A stretch of 64,000 nt of DNA from Chiua virens (Eukaryota > Basidiomycota > Agaricomycetes > Boletales > Boletaceae): NCBI GenBank assembly GCA_019787685.1, contig JAHNUO010000003.1, positions 992,001-1,056,000 of the forward strand, in the 5' to 3' direction. Both the position numbers and the translations under genes were made by a program. Position 1 is the stretch's first letter. Each line of letters begins with the position of its first letter. A model generated the notes under the pieces. It had not been told where the DNA came from. It saw only the letters and a program-made list of their open reading frames with translations, and did no database searches. Positions 12,061 to 25,183 of the stretch are shown piece by piece.

Positions 12061-12678
12061 TTTAGATTTGCGGAACGAGAGCAGAAGTGAAGGACTGTTG
12101 GACATAGACTAGTATCAGCTTTGTATATGCCCTTGTTCAAACGCTCTCCTTTTATGTTCCACTGTATTCCCATTTCACTCAGCAAAGCCCGAGCAAATGC
12201 GCTCTTATTTGCCTCAGTGGTGCGTCTAGATTCTGTGACCCCGATCGTTGTTGTTCTGAAAGATCCGGGTCGTGATTCGAAGAACTTTGCGGATCATTGA
12301 TTTTCATGTCCTCACCTAGTTTGTGCGTGATAATTGTTAGCCACGTCTGGGCCAGCTGACCGACATCACTTTAGAGAGGTGAGCAACAAACATGTTGTTT
12401 CCGATACATTGCAGACCGTCTTTCTAAACAGAGATCTACAGGATGAGTTGACGGCGACTAATTCGTGACGTCTATGATCGTATGCAGATTGCCAGTACTT
12501 GATTATAATTTGCCACTCGTCCCGTAAAGTCAACCAAGTTGATTTTCCAAGCACGTGACTTTACGCGTGTAATGACGCGTTAAGGACACAAAACAAGACT
12601 TGGGATCTACGTATCGCTTAGTTCTTCCTCTTCTCCACGCTAGCTATCTTGCCTTCGTCTTTTCACCACACACGCCTC
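12061..12678. other. Intergenic, no gene seen
   Basis: This 618-base gap between two same-strand genes holds no recognisable coding sequence; it should contain the NDUFS7 3' end and the promoter of the next gene. Confidence 0.5.
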
Positions 12679-15189
12679 ATGTTCATTCCGCTTCTCATAA
12701 CCATGAATAATTGCAGAGTAGGCCTTTACAGTTTCTTGTCGACTTCGTGTTGGCTGGGCGAGAAGGGCGTCGCCTCCCCGCCCTCCCTCGTCGCATTGGG
12801 ATTAACGCTCCCCGACTCCCGCATGCTTAGCGGAATTGCAAGCATCGGGCTTACTCTCATAAACATCGCCATCATCTTGCCCCATCTGCGGCAACCCATA
12901 CTTGATAGTGTGCACGCCGCCAGCGAGAGCGCGCCCGCTCGCGAACAGAGCATCCAGGAACAGGTAGAATCATCTTTGGAGGCATTGAACGCCACGCAAT
13001 CGGTCAGCCTCAATGTGGAATGTTTGGTTCTTGCCTCGATATTGCAAGACGATGCAGAACGTCAGAGCCCGCCCCTCCCCTGCAGTGCAACCGTCAAGTC
13101 CGCATGTTCCGCCGCTACCGGACCACCGGAAGCTTTGGATGTCGATATCGATGCGGGACCACCTGCCACACTGTTACCAACTGCGAATGATGACGACCTC
13201 ACCTCTCGTTCCCCGGATACTGGCTTCAGTCCGAGGCCCTCTAGTCTCAGTTTTCTGTTGGCGCGGGGAGGCAGAGATGCTCTGCACATTCCGCTTCCTG
13301 TCCCTGATGATCTGGAGGTTGCCTTTTTCGATGCCACAGACGCTGCTTCGTACGACGACGGTCTCGGAGAAGCGTGTCCTGTGGTTGATTGTAACCAAGA
13401 CATTGCTCCTGCAGAACCTTCTACAACAGAATATCATGATGTGTTGTTCGGGGAGGTAGGTGTCTATTCTGCACCCCTTGTGCCGATGCTGATGAGGTGT
13501 AGAGCGTTGAGCAGATTGGCCAGCGAGATGCTGCGAACCGATTACGACAAACAGGACACGATAAGACAGACGAGGATCTCAGAGATATGGAGACGGTATG
13601 TTGCCATTTGTATTCGTATTTTGAAAGAGAAACCTGACATTACTGGTCAGCCCGGTACGAACAATAATATAGTACCAAACGAAACGATGGTTGCAGCTTT
13701 GATGCATCATGAACCTGCTGCGGAAGGCACTGTCAGTCATCCCCGGAGTGGCGTCGTTGCTTGTGGGGTAGCCGATCGAACTTCCCAAGTAGGACATTCA
13801 GGGGTCAGATGGAAAGAAACTGTGGGTGGCGCTGTTTTCTCCGTTGTGCTGCTCAAGGTACTATCGATATCCAGCTCGCAAAGCAACGTCCTGAAAGTTT
13901 GCAGTTCATCCCCCAGTCCGTGATCAACCGTTATCCCTCGGCACTAACGGTATCGGAAAATCACTGCTTTGGTCACCGAGCCATTATCTCTGGCCACGAC
14001 CACCAGAGTACACCAATCACACCGGACATCCTTGTCGAAGATCCAGGGATGCTCGGAGGGGCTATACCACAGGCTACTTATACTACACTCGAAGGGCAGT
14101 GGCGTGGTTCGTTCCTCCCTGGATCACAGAGACGAACCCTCGTCATCCAGGCGATCCCGGCCCAAGATCATTTGATGCAAGGCTTAACATCACTATTGGG
14201 ACGCCCCACGGAACGTGAACTCACACCACATAGAAAACGACCGACGGATTCACGCCAACTTGGTGTTCTCGCTCGTGCGGCGCTCCGCAATCGGAGGGCC
14301 TGCTGCGCGCCGAAGAAGGAACGATGGTTCCGATGGTTCCTCTTCCTCTGACACTAACTCGGACTCTGATGTCGATTCTCAAGATTCCAGTGTGTCCTCG
14401 GCGGATGAAAGCACGCTCCCTCATATCCTTGGAACCGACCTCATTGCGGCTATCGATTCCAATAGCGAATCGGAGCTGAACCTTGTTGGGTCCAGAAAGA
14501 CACTGACAAAACCTATGCCGCTTGACGTGTATGGGGACTTCCCTTCATATGATTCTGCCGCGGATGTCAGTATGATGATGCACGTGTCGTCTATTGATGG
14601 TGCCTCGGACGGTGAAGTCAAGGTCCCTGCGGCTTTTCGGCCTCGCTCCTACGAGGACATCCAACAATGGGCATCCGGAGTAGTTCAAAAGTGTGTGAGG
14701 CAAGTTTGCCGTAATCGCACGCACGTGGAGCCAAGATCACCATCGCAAGTGTCAGACGTCTGTGCAGAGAAACCGTCCGGGTCTGGGATATCCAAGTGTC
14801 CACTGTCTGGGCTCCACTGCAAACTTGGACACGTCGCCAGTGCATCAACAAAAGAGTCAACCCCTAGGACGAAAGAGCTACAGGCGCCGCTAACACCTGT
14901 GTCCTTATCGAACCGAACGCCGCTGTCAGTTCGAAATGTACGAGATATCCCCGAGTTTGTACCTCGCCAAAGACAGGTCTCTGTGGTCCCACTGGCAGGC
15001 CAGTTAGGGGGACCTCGGAGATCCCGTACGCGATCCGCTGTCGACGTGACTCGTGACGCAGCCACCGAAGTGATTGCAAGGATGGAGAGTCAGGCAGGAT
15101 TCAACACACGGCAGTGGGTCGTAGGAATGGACGAGAGACGAATCACGAGCACGGTGGGAGGTCTCCAACGCACGCTGAGGTGCGCTTAG
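12679..15189 (+). CDS. Large Ser-rich protein of unknown function
   Basis: I do not recognise this protein. A consistent six-exon model (12679-13455, 13503-13595, 13651-13731, 13802-13857, 13898-14262, 14297-15189) gives 754 residues with all phases agreeing. Two of the introns are only 34 and 40 bases. Near the N-terminus is a hydrophobic stretch (SGIASIGLTLINIAIIL), possibly a membrane anchor. The middle is Asp/Pro-rich. After the short exon GSDGKKLWVALFSP comes a run including SVINRYPSALTVSENHCF. An acidic serine tract (SDGSSSSDTNSDSDVDSQ) follows, then an ordered C-terminal part with RSYEDIQQWASGVVQKC and VTRDAATEVIARM. The start ATG is uncertain: 12679 opens the frame, but a later Met is possible. 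Alternative acceptors near 13898 and 14297 cannot be excluded. Confidence 0.55.
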
Positions 15190-16117
15190 TATGGAGTTGC
15201 ATTTTTTCGTTGATTTGTCCCCGACGTTGGTTGGAATGTCCGTTTGGTCGAACACAGTTGTGTTATTTAGTAGATTTGTTTGAGGTGGTGTATGAAGCGA
15301 TTTGTACATGCCTCGATTTAGTCTGATGGGCCTGTGGCGATCGTCAAATTTGTGTGGGTCGGTGGCAAAGCGGGTCATTGAAATTCCATAATTTCCATTG
15401 CCAACTCTCAACTTGAACCACGCGCCATAGGCTCGTCGACGCCAATTCGAACAAGACTACGCTGCAAACTTACAGCGATCACCATGCATAAACCAGAAAC
15501 GTTTAATATTCCGGGTATACCCTGAGTAGGATTTCTTCATTGACAAACCATTGGGTTTGATTCACTAGCAGAAAGGGCAAGGCGGAAGTGCTTCTAAGGT
15601 TTGCACATGGCACCCATTCATCGAAATTGCACATTTACTTCAGTGTGTCGACACTCGGACTACCGCACGCTTGTCAAGTACGCACAAGGTTCTTTTTTCC
15701 TGTGCTTTATAGAGGCACTCTTTTTGTACCGTGTTTGACAGGGACCTCGTTCAGTGCTATTTTCCTGCCAGTGATTCCCGGTGTGCAACTCTCGAAATCG
15801 TCCTTCGTAGTTGGCGATATAAAGTCAGAGGCGCCGACGCTCGCGCCCCCATCGTCTCCGTTTGGAAATGTACTCCTGATGTGCCCTCAGAAACGCAGAA
15901 CTGAGACTTCCAGACTATGTATTTGTCGTACAGTCGTTCGGACATATACACTGGCACTCAGTTTGACGTTTTATATGCGTTGTGGCGTTCACCGGTCCCC
16001 GAACCGTCTTGGGGAAAAGACTCGGAAGAACAAGGTGCGTTGCATTGTCGTCCATGTCCTTCTCATGTGGCTTGACAGATGATTGTTCAAGCTGAATACG
16101 CTCCATAGGATTTCTCC
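15190..16117. other. Intergenic, no supported gene
   Basis: A 164-residue ORF at 15588-16082 has no family resemblance and lacks coding character. Some exons of a further small gene could be hidden at 15830-16040, but I could not assemble them. Confidence 0.4.
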
Positions 16118-16498
16118 ATGGCAATGACTAACTATAGTCGTGGTGTCCGCCAACACCCAGAACCATGGTTCGAAGACACGTGCGTAGTAATTGAGGGTAC
16201 CTCATATCCTACACACGTATCTTCCGAAAGCATGGTGAGCGGGCACAGGTGCTAAAGAACAACACCCTTGCCTTCGAGACAGAGTTCGCTCTGAAGTTTA
16301 CGCGAGCCAACGGTTCCAACCCTTGACCCACCAGGCCCGTCTCTACTTTCGGTGCCTCTCACGAAACCAGAAGTCCCGACACCAACCACACAGCCGATTA
16401 TTGACGCAGACTTCGAGCGCTTCCTTGCACAATACATTGATTATCCAGCCAAGGGAACATCTGTGGATGATGCCGCTTCCATGCCTCACAAAGCGTGA
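16118..16498 (+). CDS. Small hypothetical protein (tentative)
   Basis: Three exons (16118-16234, 16279-16312, 16335-16498) splice in phase to 104 residues: MAMTNYSRGVRQHPEPWF..., then TEFALKFTRANG, then a Pro/Thr-rich linker and a helical-looking tail (DADFERFLAQYIDYPAKG). A similar tail-like segment, DDELECFLANYDEFMAKA, lies just beyond the stop at about 16536-16589 in another frame. This could mean a repeated motif whose second copy is separated by a lesion or an intron I failed to place. I do not recognise a family, and the second intron (22 bases, 16313-16334) is suspiciously short. Low confidence. Confidence 0.3.
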
Positions 16499-17536
16499 AG
16501 CTTTCACGCCCGCGGCCTCTCAACCCACCCATTCAGATGACGAACTAGAGTGCTTCCTGGCCAATTACGACGAATTTATGGCCAAGGCGTCATCAGCGCA
16601 CCACGTCATTTCCACTTCCCTAATATGGCTACCTTCCAGGCGTCTACATTGAACATGATCGACGGTGCGCTTATGTCGGCAACCCTTTTCCTTCCTTCGT
16701 CCAACATACAGCATCAGCAATATCAGTACGGCAGGATATACAATGCCAATTACGATCATTATGCCCAGCCAACGACCTGCGACGTAGGACATGCTCGGTA
16801 TAATTCGTTCACATTTCTACCCGCTCCCATCCGACATTTCCATTTCGGATACATATTTTATTCATATTTATCTATCGCAGCATCGCTTTCTTTTCTTTTC
16901 TTTTTTAAAAATCGTTGTTTGCTGTCTGGCGGGGTAGGCCCTATATCAGACATTACATGCATGTACTCTATGAGGTGCGCTTATACAACAATATATAGCA
17001 TGTGCTTATGGTAACAGCTCGGGAGACCGAGCCGTGGGCTAGTAAGGTCGACCCCGTGATGGGAGCATCGGGTGGGTCATGTTGCCAGTGATTGGGGTAA
17101 CACTTTCTTCAGTATATGTAACAGTCTTAGCATGACGTTCGAGACCCCATTGTCACCTTGATAGCATCAATCAGATCTAGCATTGCATGGTTTTATCGTG
17201 TGACGGATTCTCGTGCTTAATTCAAATCATGGAATGTTTGACGTTTAGTTGGACAATGTACCGAGTTTAGATTTGTTGCATGTGGCACATACGTTGCCGT
17301 CGATGGTCAAGCTTTTGGAAGCAGTGGGCATGCTCATCATCTACTCGACTTGGGTGCTTATAACTTTCACAGCTGTGAGCGATGTCCTCTTTGAAGGGGA
17401 GGCGTGGAGAAGGACAGTTGGGACGCGATTATTGAGGACACTGATGTATTGAATTTCCTTAGACTCTTCTGGTCACATGAGCGTAGCTGATATATTAAAA
17501 GGCAGTGGAGCGTCACTGCACGAATGCGCGCTGCGC
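16499..17536. other. Intergenic, no gene seen
   Basis: Short ORFs only. The stretch lies downstream of the tentative small gene and convergent to the thaumatin-like gene. Confidence 0.4.
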
Positions 17537-18471
17537 TTAGTGGCGGTAGTTCGAGGTGGTACCAGGGCAGAGCGTCAGCGTGATGGCAGTGTTGCGGCAG
17601 GTGAAGTCGACGATATCAGCAGGCTTAAATCCGTCTGCGGCGATGCATCAATACGCGTGTTCATGGATGGTAGACGGGGGACAACGTGACTTACTGGCGC
17701 CGTCGTTGTCAGGGAAAGCATATGCGTTGAAGCAGGTGTTATAGTAGAAAGGGCTGTGGGGACCGGGGCCGGCGTTCCTTAAGCAGCCTCCGCCGCCCGC
17801 CGGGAGAGCACCACCGCTACAGGCGGCGGCGGAAGAGCAGCACGGGGAGTAGCACGAACCGTCCGGACCGGGGACAGGCTAAGTCTATGTTAGTACGCGC
17901 AAGAATTGTTAGAAAGCAAAGTGTGCTGACGCAGCCCGAAGAGATGGTACAAGCGAAGGCGTCGCAGCTAGAATCAGCTGAAGAGATTTTCATTCCGACG
18001 TTGTAACCATAGATGAGAGAGATATCGTAGGTCACTACACCACGAACGTGCTAGAATAGGAAGATGTGTTGAGCTGCCGAATAACCCCCATTCGAGCCAG
18101 AAACGTACAAAGTTGAATTCAGCCCTGCTGAAGGGTGTCCGACCATCCCAGGTGGGACCACCAGTCGCGCACCTGGAACCCGAGCCGTCACAGCCCGTAC
18201 CTGCGAACGTGAACAGGGCTCCGAATGTCGGCCGAAAAAAAAGAATAAATAATGACCTACCGACGTTAACGGCACCATCCCAGTCGGAACTTATGCCCAG
18301 GTTGGCACTGGCACCAGCAGCAAGGTTCACGTTGTCCCGTATAGTACCAAAACTGGTCTGGGTGTGCAGGTGGACTGGTTTGGGACACCTGTTAATAACA
18401 TTCAGTGACTGGGCTTGAGCCAAAGACACCAATGCTGCGACAGCGAGAGACGAGAGAAGAACTTGGAACAT
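17537..18471 (-). CDS. Secreted thaumatin-like protein
   Basis: This belongs to the thaumatin-like (TLP/PR-5, GH152-type) family. Fungal members are secreted and some act on beta-1,3-glucan. Five exons (18471-18261, 18200-18109, 18050-17931, 17878-17695, 17634-17537) join in phase to 234 residues. Residues 1-21 form a signal peptide ending in AQAQ. The mature chain begins SLNVINRCPKPV, the usual first strand with its first cysteine. TGCDGSGSRCATGG follows, then YDISLIYGYNVGMKI, matching the fungal TLP core. Cysteine-rich stretches (SCYSPCCSSAAAC; NTCFNAYAFPDNDGA) and a terminal VDFTCRNTAITLTLCPG complete the fold. A TATA box lies 50 bases upstream. The GGGAxPAGGGG loop looks expanded. The gene reads intact. 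Confidence 0.88.
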
Positions 18472-18520
18472 GTCTGTTGAGTTGGATTTGTAGTTACTGA
18501 GAGGAGGCCTGAGGGCCAGG

Positions 18521-18528
18521 TTTTATAC
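18521..18528 (-). promoter_or_regulatory. TATA box of thaumatin-like gene
   Basis: On the reverse strand the sequence is GTATAAAA, 50 bases upstream of the ATG at 18471. Confidence 0.5.
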
Positions 18529-18539
18529 CCTTTTCTGCG

Positions 18540-21408
18540 GCGTGTCCCTTCAGTGATTTTCCATGGATCCCAAGGGAGCAGAGGAGACATTCAAGAGACC
18601 GGGGTGGAGCAGACCACTGGCATGACGAAACCTGCCGATAATGTCATCCACACCAGGCATACACCCTTCCATAAAGATTGTACCGTCAGATTAACAGTAA
18701 TGATTGGGATATGAGGGCCCTACCAAAGGCAATATAAATCGATTGCGAGTGCAGTTTTCGCACCCGCCAGGGCTGGTAGAAATCAACCCGACGCTAGTCA
18801 GGCTTTTCGCATCATGAGGCACCAAGTTGAAACCTTGGAAAATAGCAATAACATGTGGGTCAAAGCCAAAGGCGGGCTCGGATTAGTCCAAGTTTCACTA
18901 ATTGAATACTGGAGGAATGGATCTCTATCAATAATTTTATTATTGGTTTCGTCACGTATTGGTTTCACCGGTTTGTATCCAGGGTCGTCGTTTTCTTTGC
19001 ATTAAAGAGACGATGCTTGCTGCGGAAAGGTGCATGGTTGCCAGACGGATGCACGGCCAGTGGCCATCCCAGTCTACTAAGTACCTAGCGCAATTACGTC
19101 GTCACTATTATTGTGCGATGTAGTAAATGATACCATAATTAGATGCTAAGTACTTACTTGAAGCAGCCTGAGTCCCTTCGAACAGAAGAGGAGAGGCCTC
19201 ATTGAAGTAAGAATGAGCGGTGCACTATATTTGAGCTCGAAGAGTCCTCATTTGAGTTACCGAGGAGAATTCAAACTCACCTTTTTGTCTTACTCTCGAT
19301 AATGCTGTGTGCAATTGACCTAACCAATATGTCGAGGGCGGTGCAGGAGAGCTTCAAGCAGAATTTGGCAACTGTCGAACGTAGTCGCATAAAGCCTGAG
19401 GGAATCGCTATCTGGTAATGGTTCAGTCCGAACCGGATGGGAACAAGTGAAAGGAATTTAAATGCGCATGAGGCAGAACGTTTTATGTCGGCCGGGAATT
19501 GTACCTCAATGATGAACCGACGGTGAGCGGCCATCATGATGCTGTTGAAGGGTGCATATCAAATTGATTTTTAGGTCCAACTAGTGGGGTGAGCATCACG
19601 CCTCAGGTACTAGCTAGGTGGAGTTTTTTCAGGTGCGTCCCAAGTAATTTGATTCTTGTATGCCGCAAGTACAAGCCGTCTCATACACGCGTCGGACTTG
19701 CATTAGCAGCGTTCTTCCCACGGTCCCCCAGCAGTATCGCAGCTTCAAGTTGCAGCTTGCGGCGTCAGTACATGTACTGGCCTGGCAAAAAGTAACATAC
19801 AACCTTAAACGAGCCTTAGACTACTTCGACATAAGCTCCAGCTTTGGTCTTGTCTCAATATTCAAGCGATGATGACATGACGCAGGCAATTCGTCGATCA
19901 AATCTGTGACAGGGTGCTCTCGATGTGGGATGTCAGACTAGCAAAACAGTAGGCGCAGGTGAAAGGTCTAGCAGACAGTAGGGTCGATATACTCGTAGTA
20001 AACACTGGCAGACCTTGGTCGAAAAACCAGAGGACGTTGACTGAATTTTGTCGTTCACGATAGAGCATATTATAGCGACTCGGGCAAATCAAGTATCGTC
20101 TGTCTTTTATCTTTCGAAGCAGACGACAGCATGCCTCGTGTTCTGGATCTTGAATGGTTATGAAATAGAACTGATGAGTTCGATTCGCATCACAGCTTCT
20201 ACGATGGAAAGTGAATAAAGTGCATTTTCAACCAGATAGAGAAGTTCAAGAGGGCTTCGATTCTTTCGAAGATGGTAACTGGACAGCATCTATGATAAAA
20301 TTTTGGGATAATGAGTCGGAGTGATTATTTTGGCCTCAGGAGGGCAATTTGGCAATATCCGCTGAGGAACACATAACTTTCACTAGTAAAGCGTGCCTGT
20401 GGGATTTCAATCCCTACATGCCAGCGTTACGGCACATTTTCTCAGGACAAATCGTGGCAGTCTCAGGTTCACGTTTTGAATGATTCTCGTACTCGAAGTC
20501 CATGAATCAGACGGGACCGAAGGCACATTTCATAAGAATCATGACCAATCGGCCTATCGAAGGTCGGTATGTTGCAAACGTGGCCAGTCGTGGTTGGACG
20601 ATTAATCTCGTCGGTCATTGTTGCCCACCGTGAACGGTGGGCCACCATAACTGCGCACCTTGACAGGATAACATACGAGGGATTTTCGCCGGTCAGTTCT
20701 GACTGAAAAAATCTTTCAACTGTTTAACAGAGAATCGCGAGAGGTCTTTACACGTGTCAGATTTGCGCAGGTGGCAAACACAAGGGCAGACTTTGTGGGG
20801 CGACGCTTATGTACATGCGTGTATGGGGGGATGAGTCTGTACCTCAGGCTCACGAAGGTCCTCGATCGTCCTCACGGGGGTAATACTTCCGAATGTCTGA
20901 CAATTAGTAGGCTCGAGATTGGCGGAAGGTCGTTGCCAACGTCGCTGTCCGAGAGTAGGGGTTTGGTAGATATTATTTGGGTGAATATCAGGACGAGGAG
21001 GACCGTTGAATTTAAACGATACCGGGTGTATCAGCAGGTACAGTTCATTGTGAGGTGTGACTCACTTGTGAGCTTGGCACTGGGTGGAAGTTGTGCCTGG
21101 GAGTAAGAGGCATGGGAAAAAGATACCGAAAGAGAGCATAGTTGAAATTACATGGTGGCATCGCCAGTGCATCGCCCAGACCCGGGAGCAAGACAGCGTC
21201 AAGTTACAGCTTGTCTTTGTCCACATTCTACCTGTGCTGCTCGACATCAGCGCTCTCCACAGCGCCGTCCGTTCTCTGGTTTATTCGCGAGGCAGCAGCG
21301 CCCATACCAGGCCCGGGGCGTCGTTGATCACTCTCGTTGCCATTCTCTTTTTTACTCGCTTTCCCTCGACGTCTCAAGGCCAGGCTATCTCCGTAGCTGA
21401 TTTTGGCG
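18540..21408. other. 2.9 kb gene-poor region
   Basis: No ORF here shows a recognisable family, and none links to others by good splice sites. The region contains a perfect hairpin at 20623-20642. The last 300 bases should hold the promoter and 5' UTR of the gene starting at 21409. Confidence 0.45.
20623..20642. repeat. Perfect 8-bp stem, 4-base loop hairpin
   Basis: GCCCACCG (20623-20630), loop TGAA, CGGTGGGC (20635-20642). The tetraloop and GC-rich stem would fold stably in RNA. No adjacent gene explains it. Confidence 0.55.
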
Positions 21409-24400
21409 ATGGCCACGGTCTCAGCAATTCAACCCACCCGACAAGAATCAACAGTCCCTCCGAATTTCTCACCGAACCTCCATCTTAATTTCTTCCACCA
21501 CGGTCTTGCTATTTCTGATCTCGATTTCAAGGACAACAGATATCCCTCTCTCTCTCTCTCTTCAAAACACCCGAATAAACCCTCTTCTATGATTCTCACG
21601 TCAGGCGACACCCGGGATGATCCAAATCGTATTCCTAGTGATACCCAGAGACTGCCTTCCACTCTAGGCCTCTCCGGATCACATGCAACCGACCCAACAA
21701 ACGATAAACGAATTCTCAACGACGAAAAGTATGACATGATACATCCTTCTGACACAGACGCTCCACTTCCAGCCCCCACCCCCTCCCATGCCCTTCCGCC
21801 AAACGCCCGTCGTCCACCCGAGGGATACAATCTGGATGACTACAACATCGCCCAAACCAATGGAACCGCCACTCCCTTGCTAAACGGCTCCAATTTCGTT
21901 GATTCCAAACTCTTCAACGATTCTTTCAAGTCTTTTGGAGAGTCCCTCTCACAGTCTCCCCCATCACCACCATCCGGTGTTCGTGACATACCCTCTTCCC
22001 TGTATCCTGCAGCCATGCGTCAGTCCTCGTATCCTCTAGCCGACGGGCGCGGCAGCTTCCAGGTTGTCTTCCGCAAATGGTTTATCGTCCTCGAGACCGT
22101 ACAGCCCCACCCTGGCAATCCCCATATCATCGAACCCCCGTGCCTATCCCCAACAACCCACTTACATCACCCCTGTCGCTGCCGCGCCGGACCCTATTAA
22201 TCCCATACTCTCCCCGAATCCACCACAGCCACAGGAGGAGATATGCGTCGAGTGCGCAATGAGAGACCAAGATATGGTTGATGTCGTCGTCGTTGGCCCC
22301 GGCATTTGGGACAGAGAAAGTGATGTGCTCTTCGAGGAGTTGTTGAGAAGGGAAGAAGAAGAAGAAACTTCAGGAAGCCTTACTTCAGAGTGTTCTTCTA
22401 GACCTCGTGCCAAAGGCGGGCGCTTGACTGAGCAGAATTTAAAACTGTGGGCCACGATGGTGAGTATTTTTAGTTGTCGCGCTGCATGAACGCTGATGAA
22501 CCATGTCCATAGACACCCAAGGAGCCAACATCGAGACAGCAGACTGTTGAGACGTATGTCAAGGCTCAAAGGTCGCTACTCGAGGCTGAAGCTCTCGCTC
22601 ATGTTCGTGCTATGCAAGAGTCAATGCAGCTCGAGAACAGCATTCGTGACACGTATTCGCAACTTCGTCGTTCAGCCTATGATCTCAGCTTGACCGACGA
22701 CGCTGCATTCAAGCTAAAACCTCCTCGCGTCACGTCCACATCGAACGGGGTTGGTGCACACCATATTCACAGCTCGTCTCGTGACATTACCCTTCTTGAC
22801 AATGGACTCATCGTCGAACATGTCGATGTGCGACGTGAAGAGAGGGAAGAGAAGGAGCGCAGACGAAGGCAGGAGAAGCGTGAACGTAGCAGGCCGCGCA
22901 AGACTTCTCGAGGTTCGGCGGCAGACGTCATGTCACTCTACTCCGCGCACAGTATTGTGCCTCATACCGATAGCGGCCTTGGGCCAATGCAGAGCTCAAG
23001 GTACTCTGCCGCGAGCATGAGACCGGCGAGCTCGTTGACTGTCCCCATCGAAGCCCAACCAAGTTTAGGACAGATGTACTCCCAAGCGTCGTTCTCGGAT
23101 GTGCATAGCCCGGGTTCTGCGTCACCTAGGCGTTCGCGATTCTTTGGATTCAAGAATCTGAGCTCTGCATGGCGGAGTCAGGATAGCCTGGCTCCTTCTG
23201 GAATGTCAGGAAGTATGATTGACATGCAGTGCGTATCAGTTCCATCCAGACGTGCGGAGCGTGTCTCATGGGTTACCTTTTTCCCTTGTCCAGTGTGGCA
23301 TTGCAACGCGAAGCGAATCCTTCTCAGCTGCGTTCGCCGGTTGGCCAGAGAAGCACACTATCTACGCAAAGACATAGTCAACTGTGGCCGCCGACTACCA
23401 ATGAAGAAATATCCTCAGCAGTCACCGACGAAAAACCTAAGAAGAAGCGTAATGGCCTCGCCAAGATCTGGAAACTCGTCAAGGGAGGCTCGTCACACAA
23501 GGACGAAACCCAGGTGGTTGTTCCTCGTAGCTCGTTGCGGTCTCTGGACCGCCATGATGATGATTCCCCTTTGGCACCGCCCCCTCCATTGTCTTATCTT
23601 GTCGAGCGTGGACCCGGGGAACACCTTGGTGGTGGTGGTCGACATGCGTCGACACCTTCATTGCCTTCAACGACATCCCCAAGGAATGGTGGGTTCTCGT
23701 CCGCCGGTATGTCACCTTCCACGGCTCCAACCAGTCTTCTTCCGTCACCAACCTCTTCGCGCCCTTCAGCCGGCAATGGCGATGGCAATGATCGGAAGAA
23801 CAGTGGCGCCACAGACGAAAAGGAACCGCCTGACGTGTCTCCGGATGAAAACGGGCGGATAAGGGTGTCTATTCACCCCGTTACGTCTGAACCAGATATG
23901 CGTCAGAAACTTCAACAGGCGACATTCGCCTCTACGAATGGCATGACGTTACCCAAGGCGGCGGCTTCGCGTCCGCAGATGATACTTTCCAGGGAAAAAT
24001 CCTTACCTCCACTCCCTGCAGAGGCGAGGCTTCGACCTCAGCCAAGTGTGGGTGGAGATTTGAGGCCCCAGACCCTCTTCTCGACGTATGACCTTCGTTA
24101 TCTTGGACAAGATATGCAAGACCTTGCACCACCTCATGCACCCTTCCGGAATGAATCAAGGCGACAATCGTTTAGTGGAATTGGGACACGTCCTAACCTA
24201 GGCGTCCAGACAATGCCAGCCGGTGGCGACCGTGTCAGGAGTCCTAACGAGATGTATAGCGAATTCGGGGTATCCCGGAGGTCCCTTGGTCGTCTTGGAG
24301 ACATTGATGAGAACCCTGCTGTCCCTCCTACGCCCACCAAGCGCAAGAGCAAATTTGGCTTGTCTACGCTATTGGGCAAGAAGTCATCTATTCAGTTAGA

Positions 24401-24626
24401 GACGAATGGGTACAGTTCGCACGAGTTCCCTCGGCTTATATCTCCCGTCTTTGATCCAAATGAAGACCACCTAGCCTCCGCATATACCAACTCCGTTTCT
24501 CGCCCAGGCCCTCGGTTGTCTGTCGCTTCTCGGAAAGCTATTGAAGAACGGGTCGAGCAGGACAGAGAATTCGTGGCGTATCGATATCCCTCGCAGACAC
24601 AACTACCAGTTGACCTGATCCGATGA
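21409..24626 (+). CDS. Large disordered conserved basidiomycete protein
   Basis: Four exons (21409-22028, 22063-22459, 22513-23228, 23294-24626) give 1021 residues in consistent phase. The ordered part is around residues 270-420. It holds a short Cys-containing motif (EEICVECAMRDQDMVDV), then VWDRES-like GIWDRESDVLFEELLRREEEEE, and after the second intron TYVKAQRSLLEAEALAHVRAMQES and DTYSQLRRSAYDLS. I recall this block as shared by many Agaricomycetes, without a known function. A basic run (RREEREEKERRRRQEKRERS) could be a nuclear signal or coiled coil. The C-terminal half is Ser/Pro-rich with polybasic patches (KKKRNGLAKIWKLVKGG; KRKSKFGLSTLLGKK) that may bind membrane. The first ATG has a CT-rich tract shortly downstream (21544-21561). 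The first intron is only 34 bases. Confidence 0.75.
21544..21561 (+). repeat. CT dinucleotide tract in coding exon
   Basis: A run of CT repeats near the 5' end of the first exon encodes Ser/Leu repeats. Confidence 0.6.
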
Positions 24627-25183
24627 CAAGCAGACCAACTTTCCAGTGGATGTCCGTAGCACCATAGCTTCGTTACCCTTCTATATCCGCGCTGAAGGGT
24701 TGTATGTGTACTCTATCCTCTTTTTTGTAAAATTTCGTGTCACTGTCTAACCTCCATCATCTCATTCACTTGATTTCTTCATGGTCCACATCTTATCTGG
24801 TACGACTCAACAACCAGCACTCCATTATGGGACAATGCTTTTGCGTTTCCAATGCACTCCGGTTCTCATCCGAACCATTGCTCTGGACTATGACTGCATG
24901 ACCTCGCTTCACTCCTTCCCATCTTTCCTGTATACTCTGCGCTCCATGAGCACCCTTTCCGGCTTTACGAGTCCATTCTCATTTTTCTTGGTTTGATAGT
25001 GCCACTATTACGGTAACTATTTCCATGCATGCAGAATACGAGTGCATTCTAGCTGGCAGCTGCAGGTCTCCTCAAGTCACCTGAGATTATTGGATATGAT
25101 GGTATGTCATGTGATCGGACGTCCTTAATGCCCGCTGCGCCGCGAATTTCTTCTTGACTAGACCCTGATACTATAGAACGACC
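24627..25183. other. Intergenic, no gene seen
   Basis: This is the 3' flank of the large disordered gene and the promoter of MND1. Only a 71-residue ORF without resemblance is present. Confidence 0.5.

Noticed and set aside
15588..16082. 164-residue forward ORF
   Set aside because: It has no family resemblance, Cys/Arg-rich composition unlike neighbouring proteins, and overlapping open frames on the other strand.
17000..17100. tRNA-like GC-rich stretch after 17000
   Set aside because: No cloverleaf with a proper T-loop (GGTTCAA) and acceptor stem could be drawn.
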